In this document: piece by piece, positions 37,965-45,714 of the stretch
Position numbering within the stretch: position 1 is the first letter of the stretch
Layout: the number at the start of each line of letters is the position of its first letter
Assembly: GCA_034663635.1 (NCBI GenBank)
Contig: JAXDJH010000022.1
Coordinates: forward strand, 137,721-201,720
Direction: 5' to 3'
Origin: JAXDJH01 sp034663635
Lineage (GTDB): Bacteria; Actinomycetota; CADDZG01; WHSQ01
DNA: 64,000 nt
Position numbers and translations under genes: made by a program
The notes under the pieces: generated by a model
The model's input: only the letters and a program-made list of their open reading frames with translations
What the model was told of the DNA's origin: nothing
The model's database searches: none

Positions 37965-39335
37965 TTGCTGGTTCGTTTCAGGTCCATCGCGGTCGCGCTG
38001 ATCGCGCTCGTCATCGTGGGCGTACTGGCGCCGTCGTCCTGGGCTGCGCTCAAAGCGCCGCAGGCCGGTCCGTTCATGGACGGATACACCGGATACGAGG
38101 GCCAGACGAAGTGCTCACCGACGCCGAAGCCTGGAGTCGTCGCCTTCCAAAGGATGGTGGTGGGCGCATATCCCAACACCGGGCTCGGCGGCATAAGCCG
38201 GGCATGCAACGTCGGCGGCCAGAGCGAGCACAAAGAAGGCCGTGCCTGGGACTGGACCGCCAGCTATTCGGATGCCGGTCAGAGACGGTCGGCGAACGAA
38301 CTGATCGACTGGTTGATCGCATCGGACCGCTACGGCAACGAGGCAGCGATAGCGCGGCGTCTGGGGATTATGTACATCATCTGGAACAAGCGGATCTTCT
38401 TCCCCGGGTCCGGGTGGCGCACTTATTGCGTAACGCGCCACGGTGCTTGCGTCGACCCAGACGATCACGGAGTGCGTGACCCGCACACGAGTCACGTCCA
38501 TTTCAGCTTCACTTGGGCGGGGGCGTACAAGCAAACGACCTTCTGGCACCCTGAGCGCACCTATCTCGCCGACGCGACCGCTCTTCCTTCGACCTCGGCT
38601 ACCTGGTCGGTCGGCGGAAACGGCGGAGTGATGCCGGCCAACGGCGCGCCATACCTCGGTGATAAGAGCGATGAATGGCTCGACAAGCCGGCCGTCGCGA
38701 TCACCTCCACTCCTTCCGGCAACGGCTACTGGCTCTCGAATGCGCGCGGCAAAGTCTTCGCCTTCGGAGATGCGCCGCGCCGCGGCTCGGTCACCGGCAA
38801 GACGCAGGTCGCGGACATGGCGGCTCACCCATCTGGTCGCGGTTACTGGATCGTGTCTGAAGGGGGCCGGGTATTCAGCTTCGGCAAGATCCCAAGCTTC
38901 GGCAGCGCCAAGGACTTGACGACACCCGCCGTCGGGATCGAATCGACGACGACCGGGAAGGGTTATTGGATCCTCGCCCAGAACGGTCGAGTCGTTCCGT
39001 TCGGAGACGCGCAGAGCTTCGGAGACGGAAGTGACGATGCCGTCGGCATGGTCCGCACGTCGACGGGTCTGGGCTACTGGATAGCAACCGAGTCCGGTCG
39101 CGTGAACGCGATCGGAGATGCAGTAGCCCTGGGCTCATTGGACACGGCTCCCAAATCCCCGGTGACCGCGATCGTCGCGAGCCCGACGAGGCTGGGCTAC
39201 GACCTCATCACCACACAGGGCAACTCCTTCGCGTTCGGTGACGCGCTACCGATGACTCTTTCGCATAGCGCGGGCCTGTACGCGGTGGCGTCGACGCTCC
39301 TCGATCTGAGCTCTCTTGCTGCGTCGGATCTCTAG
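37965..39335 (+). CDS. Secreted LAS-type peptidase domain fused to a GYW beta-propeller
   Basis: A 456-residue protein from TTG 37965 (GAGGGGG upstream) with a signal peptide ending near SWAALK. Residues about 30-195 carry SEHKEGRAWDW (the SxHxxGxAxD zinc motif of M15/LAS peptidases) and the SHVHF His pair, so a D-Ala-D-Ala or wall peptidase activity is plausible. Residues about 235-440 are five or six repeats ending GYWL...GKVFAFGDA, a propeller also seen on other actinobacterial wall proteins. Its last 90 bp lie antisense to the 3' end of rsgA. Confidence 0.8.
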   Translation: MLVRFRSIAVALIALVIVGVLAPSSWAALKAPQAGPFMDGYTGYEGQTKCSPTPKPGVVAFQRMVVGAYPNTGLGGISRACNVGGQSEHKEGRAWDWTASYSDAGQRRSANELIDWLIASDRYGNEAAIARRLGIMYIIWNKRIFFPGSGWRTYCVTRHGACVDPDDHGVRDPHTSHVHFSFTWAGAYKQTTFWHPERTYLADATALPSTSATWSVGGNGGVMPANGAPYLGDKSDEWLDKPAVAITSTPSGNGYWLSNARGKVFAFGDAPRRGSVTGKTQVADMAAHPSGRGYWIVSEGGRVFSFGKIPSFGSAKDLTTPAVGIESTTTGKGYWILAQNGRVVPFGDAQSFGDGSDDAVGMVRTSTGLGYWIATESGRVNAIGDAVALGSLDTAPKSPVTAIVASPTRLGYDLITTQGNSFAFGDALPMTLSHSAGLYAVASTLLDLSSLAASDL

Positions 39336-40286
39336 AGACCGGAGTTCGCGCTCGAGCTTCCGGTAACTCTCGAGCCGTGCCGGATCGAGCGAACCGTCCG
39401 CGACCGCTGCTTTGACCGCACAGCCGGGTTCGGAGTCGTGGGCGCAATCGCGAAACCCGCATGAGGCTGCGACCGCTTGCACGTCCGCGAAAGCCATCTC
39501 GAGCCCATCGGCGACATCCCAGAGCTGAAGCTCTCGCATCCCGGGCGTGTCGAGTATCAGGCCTCCCCCAGCCATGGGAACTAGACGCCTCGATGTCGTC
39601 GTGTGACGCCCTCGGCCGTCGAAGCGCACCTCGTTGGTCGCTTGGATCGCCTCGCCGGCGAGCAAGTTGAGCAAGGACGACTTGCCCACTCCCGATGAAC
39701 CCAAGAGCGCCACAGTCATTCCTTGTCGTATGTACGCCCCGATCTGGGCCAGGCCTCGGCCCGACACCGCGCTCGTGACGATCACCGGCGTGTCGCCGGC
39801 CACCGAGAGGGCGCGAACGACAGCGTCCGCAGGATCGGGGTGCAGATCAGCTTTCGTCAGTATGACGACGGGCTCCACTCCCGAGCCTCGCACCGTCGCG
39901 ATGTAGCGCTCGAGCCGACGCTCGTTTAGGTCGAGCTCCATTGCCGTCGCAATGAACGCATAGTCGAGATTGGCGGCAAGAGGTTGCGGGACGGTCGTGG
40001 ATCCAGCGACCTTGCGGATGATCGAGTTACGCCGATCGAGAACTTCTCTAAAGATGTGATCGTCGTTGACCTTCTCGAGAGAGATCCAGTCACCCACGAT
40101 GGGGTGGTCCTCCGTCCCATGCGCGCTTTTCGGGCGGTAGACGCTTGTGTCTCCGGCGTCTAAGGCCACCATGTAGCGATCTCGGTGTTCTTCGACAACG
40201 CGCCCAGGTTCAAGACCTTGAGCACGGTGCCGCGTGAATGCTTCCTCACGAACGGGATCCCATCCGTAAGAGTTGAGTCGATCCAA
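39246..40286 (-). CDS. rsgA: Ribosome small-subunit biogenesis GTPase RsgA
   Basis: A 346-residue circularly permuted GTPase that helps 30S maturation. After an OB-fold N-terminus come the G4-like LTKADL, then the P-loop GSSGVGKSSLLN and the G3 DTPGM, the permuted order. The C-terminal zinc site is CGFRDCAHDSEPGC. The TTG start has AAGGAGAG upstream. It overlaps the convergent peptidase-propeller gene by 90 bp, more than usual. Confidence 0.94.
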   Translation of the reverse strand: MDRLNSYGWDPVREEAFTRHRAQGLEPGRVVEEHRDRYMVALDAGDTSVYRPKSAHGTEDHPIVGDWISLEKVNDDHIFREVLDRRNSIIRKVAGSTTVPQPLAANLDYAFIATAMELDLNERRLERYIATVRGSGVEPVVILTKADLHPDPADAVVRALSVAGDTPVIVTSAVSGRGLAQIGAYIRQGMTVALLGSSGVGKSSLLNLLAGEAIQATNEVRFDGRGRHTTTSRRLVPMAGGGLILDTPGMRELQLWDVADGLEMAFADVQAVAASCGFRDCAHDSEPGCAVKAAVADGSLDPARLESYRKLERELRSLEIRRSKRAQIEERRRHRVQARAMRKSHR

Positions 40287-40354
40287 TCTGAGTGCTCTCC
40301 TTATTCACATGGGCGCGTGCGCGCCAAAGACGGGTATGCGAAGCGAGGTGACCG

Positions 40355-40373
40355 TCTAGAGCGGAGCTCTAGA
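40355..40373. repeat. Inverted repeat TCTAGAGC-GGA-GCTCTAGA
   Basis: A perfect 8-bp inverted repeat with a 3-base centre in the 226-bp gap between rsgA and the zinc-ribbon gene. It could be an operator or small hairpin. Nothing else recognisable lies in this gap. Confidence 0.5.
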
Positions 40374-40513
40374 GGGCCGCGACGAAAGCGGGTGCGTGAG
40401 CGATTGTCATCACGGATCCCCCCTTTCGTGGCGCCGGACGGCGCGCTGCGAGGGATAGTGAACGGTTCTAGCGGGCAGAAGTCAAGCGCGATCCCAGTCC
40501 TTAGGAACGGAGA

Positions 40514-40687
40514 TCACGATCTGAGGTCGATGACCTCTTGGAAGAATCCGCATGAAGCGCAGTTGAAAGACTCGCCGCGCAGTCCGTAGTCCCTATTCAG
40601 CTTCATGTCTTCGCCACATTCTGGACAGAGCTTGTCCAGCGCCTTTTCAGTGAGCACAGGTGTCCGCCTTTCAGGTGCTCGATTCAT
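40514..40687 (-). CDS. Small zinc-ribbon protein
   Basis: A 57-residue protein from ATG 40687 with two Cys pairs, CPEC and CASC, separated by 20 residues (EDMKLNRDYGLRGESFN and flanks), a typical treble-clef or zinc ribbon. A GTG at 40657 has a better Shine-Dalgarno (AAAGGCGG) and would give 47 residues. The function is unknown; a nucleic-acid or protein-binding adaptor is possible. It is divergent from the gene at 40794. Confidence 0.65.
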   Translation of the reverse strand: MNRAPERRTPVLTEKALDKLCPECGEDMKLNRDYGLRGESFNCASCGFFQEVIDLRS

Positions 40688-40714
40688 CTTGCCGCCAAGC
40701 CCTCTATTCGTCGG

Positions 40715-40763
40715 TGTCGGAAGGATTCCTTTTGCTTGCTTTGTCGGAAACACAATCCTTTTG
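40715..40763. repeat. Imperfect direct repeat in a divergent promoter
   Basis: TGTCGGAAGGATTCCTTTTG (40715-40734) and a 22-base variant (40742-40763) share TGTCGGAA and TCCTTTTG with different centres. They lie between the divergent genes at 40687 and 40794, and the second copy overlaps the -35 region of the 40794 promoter. Confidence 0.45.
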
Positions 40764-40787
40764 ACACTGAGGCTACGGGCATAGTGT
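40761..40787 (+). promoter_or_regulatory. Leaderless promoter TTGACA-N15-TAGTGT
   Basis: A consensus -35 TTGACA (40761-40766) and TAGTGT (40782-40787) stand six bases before the ATG at 40794. Confidence 0.65.
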
Positions 40788-40793
40788 GACGCG

Positions 40794-41480
40794 ATGCAAG
40801 ACCCTCCAGGGCCCAGCACGCCAGAGCGGCCGCCACCGCCTCCGGGGATGGAGGACTACTACGGCACCTCCACCCGGCCGGCCGAAACCACAGCCAGCTA
40901 CGGACTGCCCCCGGTTCCGACTTCGACTAAGCCGGCCAAGAGGAGCATTCCCCTCGGCCCGATCCTGTTCGTCGTGATCGGGCTCGTCATCGGGTTCTTC
41001 GCCGTTGGGTTCTTGAAGGGCAACGCCGATCCCCCCACCGAAGAAGAAGTCAGTGCAGCTTTCACGCCCATCTCGGGCTACACATACCTAGACGTGCCGG
41101 ATGCTCAGCTCCAGCCCATGCGCGACGCGATCGCATCCGAGCCCGATCTTGAGGAGGGCATCGCCGTCTTCCAGGCGCGGCAGGTGCAAGTTGGCAGTCA
41201 GACGGTCGCGGCGGTCATCATCCTCGGCATCGACCCCGATGAGTTCAAGGGAAGCTATCGGGAGGACTTTCTCGCCGGTTTCCGCGCAGGCAGCGGGGCG
41301 GAAGCAACACCGATCAAGCTGGGCGGGGAAGACGCCTATTCCGGAGAGGCGTCGGGCGGTCATTTCATCGCTTTCTTCGATGAAACCGACGGCCTGATCT
41401 TTCTGGTCATAGGCGCCACCGACCCCTCCGTGAAGTCGATCGCCGAACAGATCCATGCGGGCAACGCCTCCACTTCCTGA
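40794..41480 (+). CDS. Proline-rich single-span membrane protein
   Basis: A 228-residue protein with a Pro-rich cytoplasmic N-terminus (about 1-45), one membrane helix (about 55-75, LFVVIGLVIGFFAVGFL) and an extracytoplasmic domain (about 80-228). The domain includes FTPISGYTYLDVPDAQL and ends with a region on GEDAYSGEASGGHFIAFFDE, which resembles sensor or lipoprotein-like domains of unknown function. It is transcribed from the leaderless promoter just upstream. No family is recognised. Confidence 0.65.
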   Translation: MQDPPGPSTPERPPPPPGMEDYYGTSTRPAETTASYGLPPVPTSTKPAKRSIPLGPILFVVIGLVIGFFAVGFLKGNADPPTEEEVSAAFTPISGYTYLDVPDAQLQPMRDAIASEPDLEEGIAVFQARQVQVGSQTVAAVIILGIDPDEFKGSYREDFLAGFRAGSGAEATPIKLGGEDAYSGEASGGHFIAFFDETDGLIFLVIGATDPSVKSIAEQIHAGNASTS

Positions 41481-41497
41481 CGCTCAGGGGTGTTGAC

Positions 41498-41555
41498 GCG
41501 GCCCCCTTTCAGGAACACCGTGGGTAGTGGCTGGGGCCTCAAGAAAGGGGGCCGC
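41498..41555 (+). promoter_or_regulatory. 13-bp inverted repeat that would sequester the next gene's SD
   Basis: GCGGCCCCCTTTC (41498-41510) is the perfect complement of GAAAGGGGGCCGC (41543-41555), with a 32-base loop. The right arm contains the AAAGGGGG Shine-Dalgarno of the TTG start at 41557. If transcribed together, the hairpin would block ribosome entry. Confidence 0.55.
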
Positions 41556-41556
41556 A

Positions 41557-42042
41557 TTGAGAAGATCGGCTCGATGGTTCGGCGTCACGATCGTGGCGCT
41601 CTGTACCGTGCTCGGACTCGCCGCCTGTGGCGACAAGGCCGACGATGAACCGCCCGCGTCCGGAGGCGGATCGGACACCGGAACCGTAGATGTGACCGTC
41701 CAGGAATGGGCGACCGTGCCCGCGGTCGCGACCACAGCATCCGGAGACATCACTTTCAGCGTGACGAACGAGGGCGAGGAAACCCACGAGTTCGTCGTCT
41801 TCAGGACCGATCTCGATCCAACGGCGCTACCCACAGCCGACGATGGCTCGGTGGACGAGGCCGGCGAGGGTATCGAAGCAGTGGACGAGATCGAAGACAT
41901 CGAGGCCGGGACCACGCGCGAGCTGGCGGTCACCCTCGAGGCCGGCAACTACGTCTTCATCTGCAACGTCGTTGAAAAAGACGCCGGTGAACTCGAGTCG
42001 CACTACCAGAAGGGAATGAGAACGGCTTTCGAAGTCATCTAG
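41557..42042 (+). CDS. Cupredoxin-like lipoprotein
   Basis: A 161-residue protein from TTG 41557 with a lipobox LAAC (Cys at about 23). The mature domain has a cupredoxin pattern: His in ETHEFVVF, Cys in YVFICNV, and His and Met in SHYQKGM. An unusual acidic insertion (about 95-125, DEAGEGIEAVDEIEDIE) separates the copper loop halves. It is lipid-anchored outside the membrane. Translation may be regulated by the hairpin at 41498-41555. Confidence 0.82.
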   Translation: MRRSARWFGVTIVALCTVLGLAACGDKADDEPPASGGGSDTGTVDVTVQEWATVPAVATTASGDITFSVTNEGEETHEFVVFRTDLDPTALPTADDGSVDEAGEGIEAVDEIEDIEAGTTRELAVTLEAGNYVFICNVVEKDAGELESHYQKGMRTAFEVI

Positions 42043-42172
42043 ACCGAGACCCAAGCCCAGAACCGTCTCCAGCGCCCGCGGACCGTTCGTCCCGTTTCGC
42101 CCGCTTTGGTGCAGGACGTCCCCATAGGGGCGGCGAATCTCCACGAGACTCACCATCGAGGGAGGAGATCGC

Positions 42173-43618
42173 GTGCCCGTGCGGAGATTGCTACTCACCC
42201 TTCTGACCGGATCGCTCTTGGCGGCGGGGCTCTCTCCGACGGCCGGGGCCCGGGTTCTCTCGGCGGTTCCCACGGCGGCTCCGCCGGCGGGTTCCATCTC
42301 GTCGAACGTCGACTACGTCACGACCCTCCCGGAGATGCGGACCGCGATCTCGATCAACTTCATAGGCAACACGATGTTCGTATCGGCCACAGACGGCCTC
42401 TTCAGCTACGACATCTCAGATCCCGCTGCTCCGAAGCTGCTCGGTGCGCTCCCGATGTACATCTGGGAGAACGAGGACATGGACGTGGACGTGGTGCACA
42501 AGCGCGTGTTCATCAGTCGCGATCCTCGGGGTTTCACAACGTCCGGCACGTCGGGCTCGACCTTTCCTTACGGCGCGGTCCACATCATCGATGTCTCGCA
42601 ACCAGCAGCGATGGTCCAGGTTGGATTCTTCACGGTGCCGGCGGGTCACACGAGCACCTGCGTGAACGCCTGCGATTACCTCTGGACGGGCGGACCCTAC
42701 GCGAACGCCCAAACCCAGCCGGGGATCACGGGACGTCCCATCTTCGCGACCGATGTGCGCGATCCACTCAATCCGGTTGCGTGCCCTCATCCGATCGATA
42801 TCGGGAGGAACGACGGTGTAACGGACTACGCGCACGATGTGCAGGTGGACGCGAATGGAGTCGCATGGGTGTCGGGAGCAGGCGGCGTTCGGGGTTACTG
42901 GACGAGCGGTGATCACATCGACCCCCTGACGGGGGAGTCCGCCACCGCGACCGGTTGCGAGCCGATCCCGTATGGAGGTGGGGGCTCGCCGACGTCGGCC
43001 ACGCCATCGCGGTTCATGCACAACGCGTGGCGCAATGTGGATGCCTCGATCCCCGACGAGAACGACTCGGCTACGCCGGGGGACGAGACGAAGGGCATGG
43101 TCCTCTACGCCACCGAAGAGAACATCACGTCGAACTGCAACGCATCGGGCCGTTTCACGACCTACGACCTAAGAGGATCTCTCGACGGCGAAGGGTGGAA
43201 TGACATCGCGACGACCAAGTTCCGGATGCGAGTGCTGGATACGTGGACGCCACAACAGCAGGAGGGAGCAACGGCCTGCTCATCGGCCCACTACTTCGAC
43301 GATCGCGGCGACGGCCTTCTGGCTTACGGGTTCTACGGTCAAGGCACGCGCTTTCTGGACGTGAGCGATCCCAAAGACATCCGTCAGGTCGGGTACTTCC
43401 GGCCCGACGGCGCGAACACGTGGGGCGCTTACTTCTACAAGGGGTACGTGTTCATCGCCGACAACGCCAGAGGCATCGACATAGTGAAGTTCCAGGGCTC
43501 GGCGGCCGCAAGCCGGACCGTGGCGGCTCCCCTGCTAAGCCAGGTTCCGGCGGCGCGCATGGACAGGACCTTCTCTTTCATGTGCAGCCGACCGACGAGG
43601 CGGCTAACCACCCAATAG
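42173..43618 (+). CDS. Secreted LVIVD-repeat beta-propeller protein
   Basis: A 481-residue protein with a signal peptide (about 1-27, ending AGARV). Repeats such as GLFSYDISDPAAPKLLGAL, VHIIDVSQPAAMVQVGFF and RFLDVSDPKDIRQVGYF are LVIVD units. Two Cys pairs (STCVNACDYLW) suggest disulfides. The GTG has GGAGGAG upstream. It is related in layout to the proteins at 19366 and 54130. Its 3' end overlaps the scramblase-like gene by 15 bp. The function is unknown. Confidence 0.83.
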   Translation: MPVRRLLLTLLTGSLLAAGLSPTAGARVLSAVPTAAPPAGSISSNVDYVTTLPEMRTAISINFIGNTMFVSATDGLFSYDISDPAAPKLLGALPMYIWENEDMDVDVVHKRVFISRDPRGFTTSGTSGSTFPYGAVHIIDVSQPAAMVQVGFFTVPAGHTSTCVNACDYLWTGGPYANAQTQPGITGRPIFATDVRDPLNPVACPHPIDIGRNDGVTDYAHDVQVDANGVAWVSGAGGVRGYWTSGDHIDPLTGESATATGCEPIPYGGGGSPTSATPSRFMHNAWRNVDASIPDENDSATPGDETKGMVLYATEENITSNCNASGRFTTYDLRGSLDGEGWNDIATTKFRMRVLDTWTPQQQEGATACSSAHYFDDRGDGLLAYGFYGQGTRFLDVSDPKDIRQVGYFRPDGANTWGAYFYKGYVFIADNARGIDIVKFQGSAAASRTVAAPLLSQVPAARMDRTFSFMCSRPTRRLTTQ

Positions 43619-44227
43619 GTCGAGCGGCGAGAGCCCTCGGTCGTCCTGCTTGAGCGCGGTGTCGACCGCACAGGCCGCGGCCACCGTCATGGTCCGAAGT
43701 GCACCGGTCAAAGACGGCTCGATGTCGACTATGTAGTTGTCGGCGGTGGTGAAGATAGCTTTGCCGACTCCGACGAATTTCTTCGTTATGCGAGCCACCT
43801 CGCGGTCGGCGCCGTCAACGATCGAGAAGTTCCAGGCTCTCCAGTTCTCGGCTCTGATCTGACCGAGTTTCTCGCCCTGGGCCCCCAAGAGATCGAATCT
43901 GATCTTGCCGAAGACGTTTTGTTGCACGATCTCGCCGACCGGTTGTCCTGCGCCGTCCGTAACGACGACGCGGGATTTGAACACCTTGCTCGGGCGCACT
44001 AAGGCCAACACCTTGGTCCCAGACGCGTCGTAGATCGAGAGGTGGTGGGTCAGGAACTGATCCACCCTCGTGGCGAAGCGCAGGACCTTGCGAAGCTTGG
44101 ACTGGCCCTCTTGCTCGACGCGTCCGAGCTCGTTGCCCTCGGCGTCGCGGATCAGGTACTGGTTTGTCAGTTCGACCAGCTTGGCCTTCTGATTGACGAT
44201 TAGTTGGTTCGCTTCCAAAAGGGTCAT
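43604..44227 (-). CDS. LURP-one/phospholipid-scramblase-like protein
   Basis: A 207-residue protein with the Tubby-like barrel pattern of the scramblase-related/LURP-one family: NQYLIRDAEGNELGRVEQ, LSIYDASGTKVLALVRP and NFSIVDGADREVARITKKF. Such proteins bind membranes or lipids; enzymatic scrambling in bacteria is not established. It has no signal peptide. TAGATA lies six bases before the ATG, close to the leaderless pattern. It overlaps the convergent LVIVD gene by 15 bp. Confidence 0.78.
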   Translation of the reverse strand: MTLLEANQLIVNQKAKLVELTNQYLIRDAEGNELGRVEQEGQSKLRKVLRFATRVDQFLTHHLSIYDASGTKVLALVRPSKVFKSRVVVTDGAGQPVGEIVQQNVFGKIRFDLLGAQGEKLGQIRAENWRAWNFSIVDGADREVARITKKFVGVGKAIFTTADNYIVDIEPSLTGALRTMTVAAACAVDTALKQDDRGLSPLDLLGG

Positions 44228-44318
44228 GGGCGCTATCTAAGCCCAATCGACCGCCCGCGGCCACCCCCTTCGGGCCTGGGAAGGGCTTGTCTCGCTCGGC
44301 GGCGAATCTCTGGAAGAC

Positions 44319-44774
44319 ATGAGGAGACTCATAGGAGCTGTAGCGATCGTCGCCGTATCGGCCTTGCCATCCATGGCTGCCTCGGGGGCCGCGCGCGTAC
44401 AGACTCAGGAATACATCCACCCCAACGGGGTCGACACCTCACACGGGATGGTTTCCGACGATCTGATCCCACTCACCTTCACTCCGAGACCGGGGGACCG
44501 AAGCGTCCACTTCGACCTCGCCGATGCGACGAAGGGAAAAGTCATCATCTACGTGTACCAAGAAACGGATGAAGGTGAACGCGTCAAGGTTCGCGACGCG
44601 CTTTGCGGGACGAAGCAGGACGTCCCACTCGTGAGCGAGAAGCCGGTCGAGGTCTTTCTCTACGCGGGTCTATGCGTGAACCACAACTTCAGTTACACCT
44701 CGAGCGGAACAATCACCGCGACCTTCTCGACGAAGGTCATGAAGGAACCGGCCCCTTTCGCGCATCACCACTGA
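44319..44774 (+). CDS. Small secreted protein of unknown function
   Basis: A 151-residue protein with a signal peptide (about 1-25, ending AASGAA). The mature part is beta-rich with two Cys residues (DALCGTKQ and AGLCVNH) that could form a disulfide, and it ends in a His triplet. The sequence between carries no recognisable domain. It is a single gene between the scramblase-like and slipin genes. The C-terminal HHH could bind metal. Confidence 0.6.
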   Translation: MRRLIGAVAIVAVSALPSMAASGAARVQTQEYIHPNGVDTSHGMVSDDLIPLTFTPRPGDRSVHFDLADATKGKVIIYVYQETDEGERVKVRDALCGTKQDVPLVSEKPVEVFLYAGLCVNHNFSYTSSGTITATFSTKVMKEPAPFAHHH

Positions 44775-44793
44775 GTCCCAAGAGGGACCGTGC

Positions 44794-45714
44794 CTATGCC
44801 GCCGGTGTCCCTTCCCCGTTACTGAAGGACTTCTCCGCCAAGCCAGATACCCGGCCCAGCAGTGAAGAGAACTCCATCGGGATGATGAACTTCGTCGCAT
44901 CGGACTGGCCGAGCGCCTTCAACGCCTCGAGGTATTGCAGGCTCATGGTGTTGGCGTCGAGTCCACGCGCCGTCTCGAAGATCTTCGCGAGGGCCAGCGA
45001 GAAGCCTTCCGCTTGCAGGATGGCGGCCTGACGCCCACCTTCTGCGTTCAGGATCGCGGATTGCTTGTTGCCCTCTGCGTTCAGGATGGCGGCTTGCTTG
45101 TTTCCTTCGGCCACGGTGATTGATGCCTGCTTGGCGCCCTCGGCCTCCGTCACGACCGCTCGCCGGGTGCGCTCGGCCGACATCTGCCGCGTCATCGCAT
45201 CCTGAACGGCCGGCGGCGGGATGATCTCGCGGATCTCGACGTTCGTGATCTTGACGCCCCAGCGCTCGGTGACCTCGTCCAGTTTCACGCGGAGGACCTC
45301 GTTCATCTCTTCTCGCTTGGCGAGAACGTTGTCGAGGCTCATGTCACCGACGACAGAGCGGAGCGTTGTCGCTGCGATGTTCTGGGCTGCTCCGGCGAAG
45401 TACTGCACCTCGACCACCGACATCACTGCGTTAACCACCTTGTAGAAGATGATGAAGTCGATGGAGATCGTCGCGTTGTCCTCGGTGATGGCGCTCTGGT
45501 GAGGGATCTCGAGGTAGAGCTCGCGTAGGTCGACGCTTGTAGCGCGATCGACGAATGGGATCAGGAGCACGATCCCTGGACCCTTAGTTGCGAGGACACG
45601 TCCCAAGCGGAAGACCACAAGCCGTCGGTACTCGGGCACGATCCTGATCGCCGATATGAGCACGATGAGGATCAGAACGACCACTACTAGCAGCGCGATT
45701 GCCGAACTATTCAA
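44794..45714 (-). CDS. Slipin/stomatin-like SPFH-domain membrane protein
   Basis: A 306-residue SPFH/band-7 protein. An N-terminal membrane hairpin (about 5-25) is followed by the SPFH core with the prokaryotic slipin signatures REYRRLVVFRLGRVL, GIVLLIPFVDRA and ITNVEIREIIPP. The C-terminal Ala/Glu/Gln-rich coil has repeated EGNKQSAILNAEGGRQAAIL units. These scaffold membrane microdomains and are clipped by the NfeD-type protease encoded next. The nfeD stop overlaps its start by 4 bp. Confidence 0.93.
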   Translation of the reverse strand: MNSSAIALLVVVVLILIVLISAIRIVPEYRRLVVFRLGRVLATKGPGIVLLIPFVDRATSVDLRELYLEIPHQSAITEDNATISIDFIIFYKVVNAVMSVVEVQYFAGAAQNIAATTLRSVVGDMSLDNVLAKREEMNEVLRVKLDEVTERWGVKITNVEIREIIPPPAVQDAMTRQMSAERTRRAVVTEAEGAKQASITVAEGNKQAAILNAEGNKQSAILNAEGGRQAAILQAEGFSLALAKIFETARGLDANTMSLQYLEALKALGQSDATKFIIPMEFSSLLGRVSGLAEKSFSNGEGTPAA

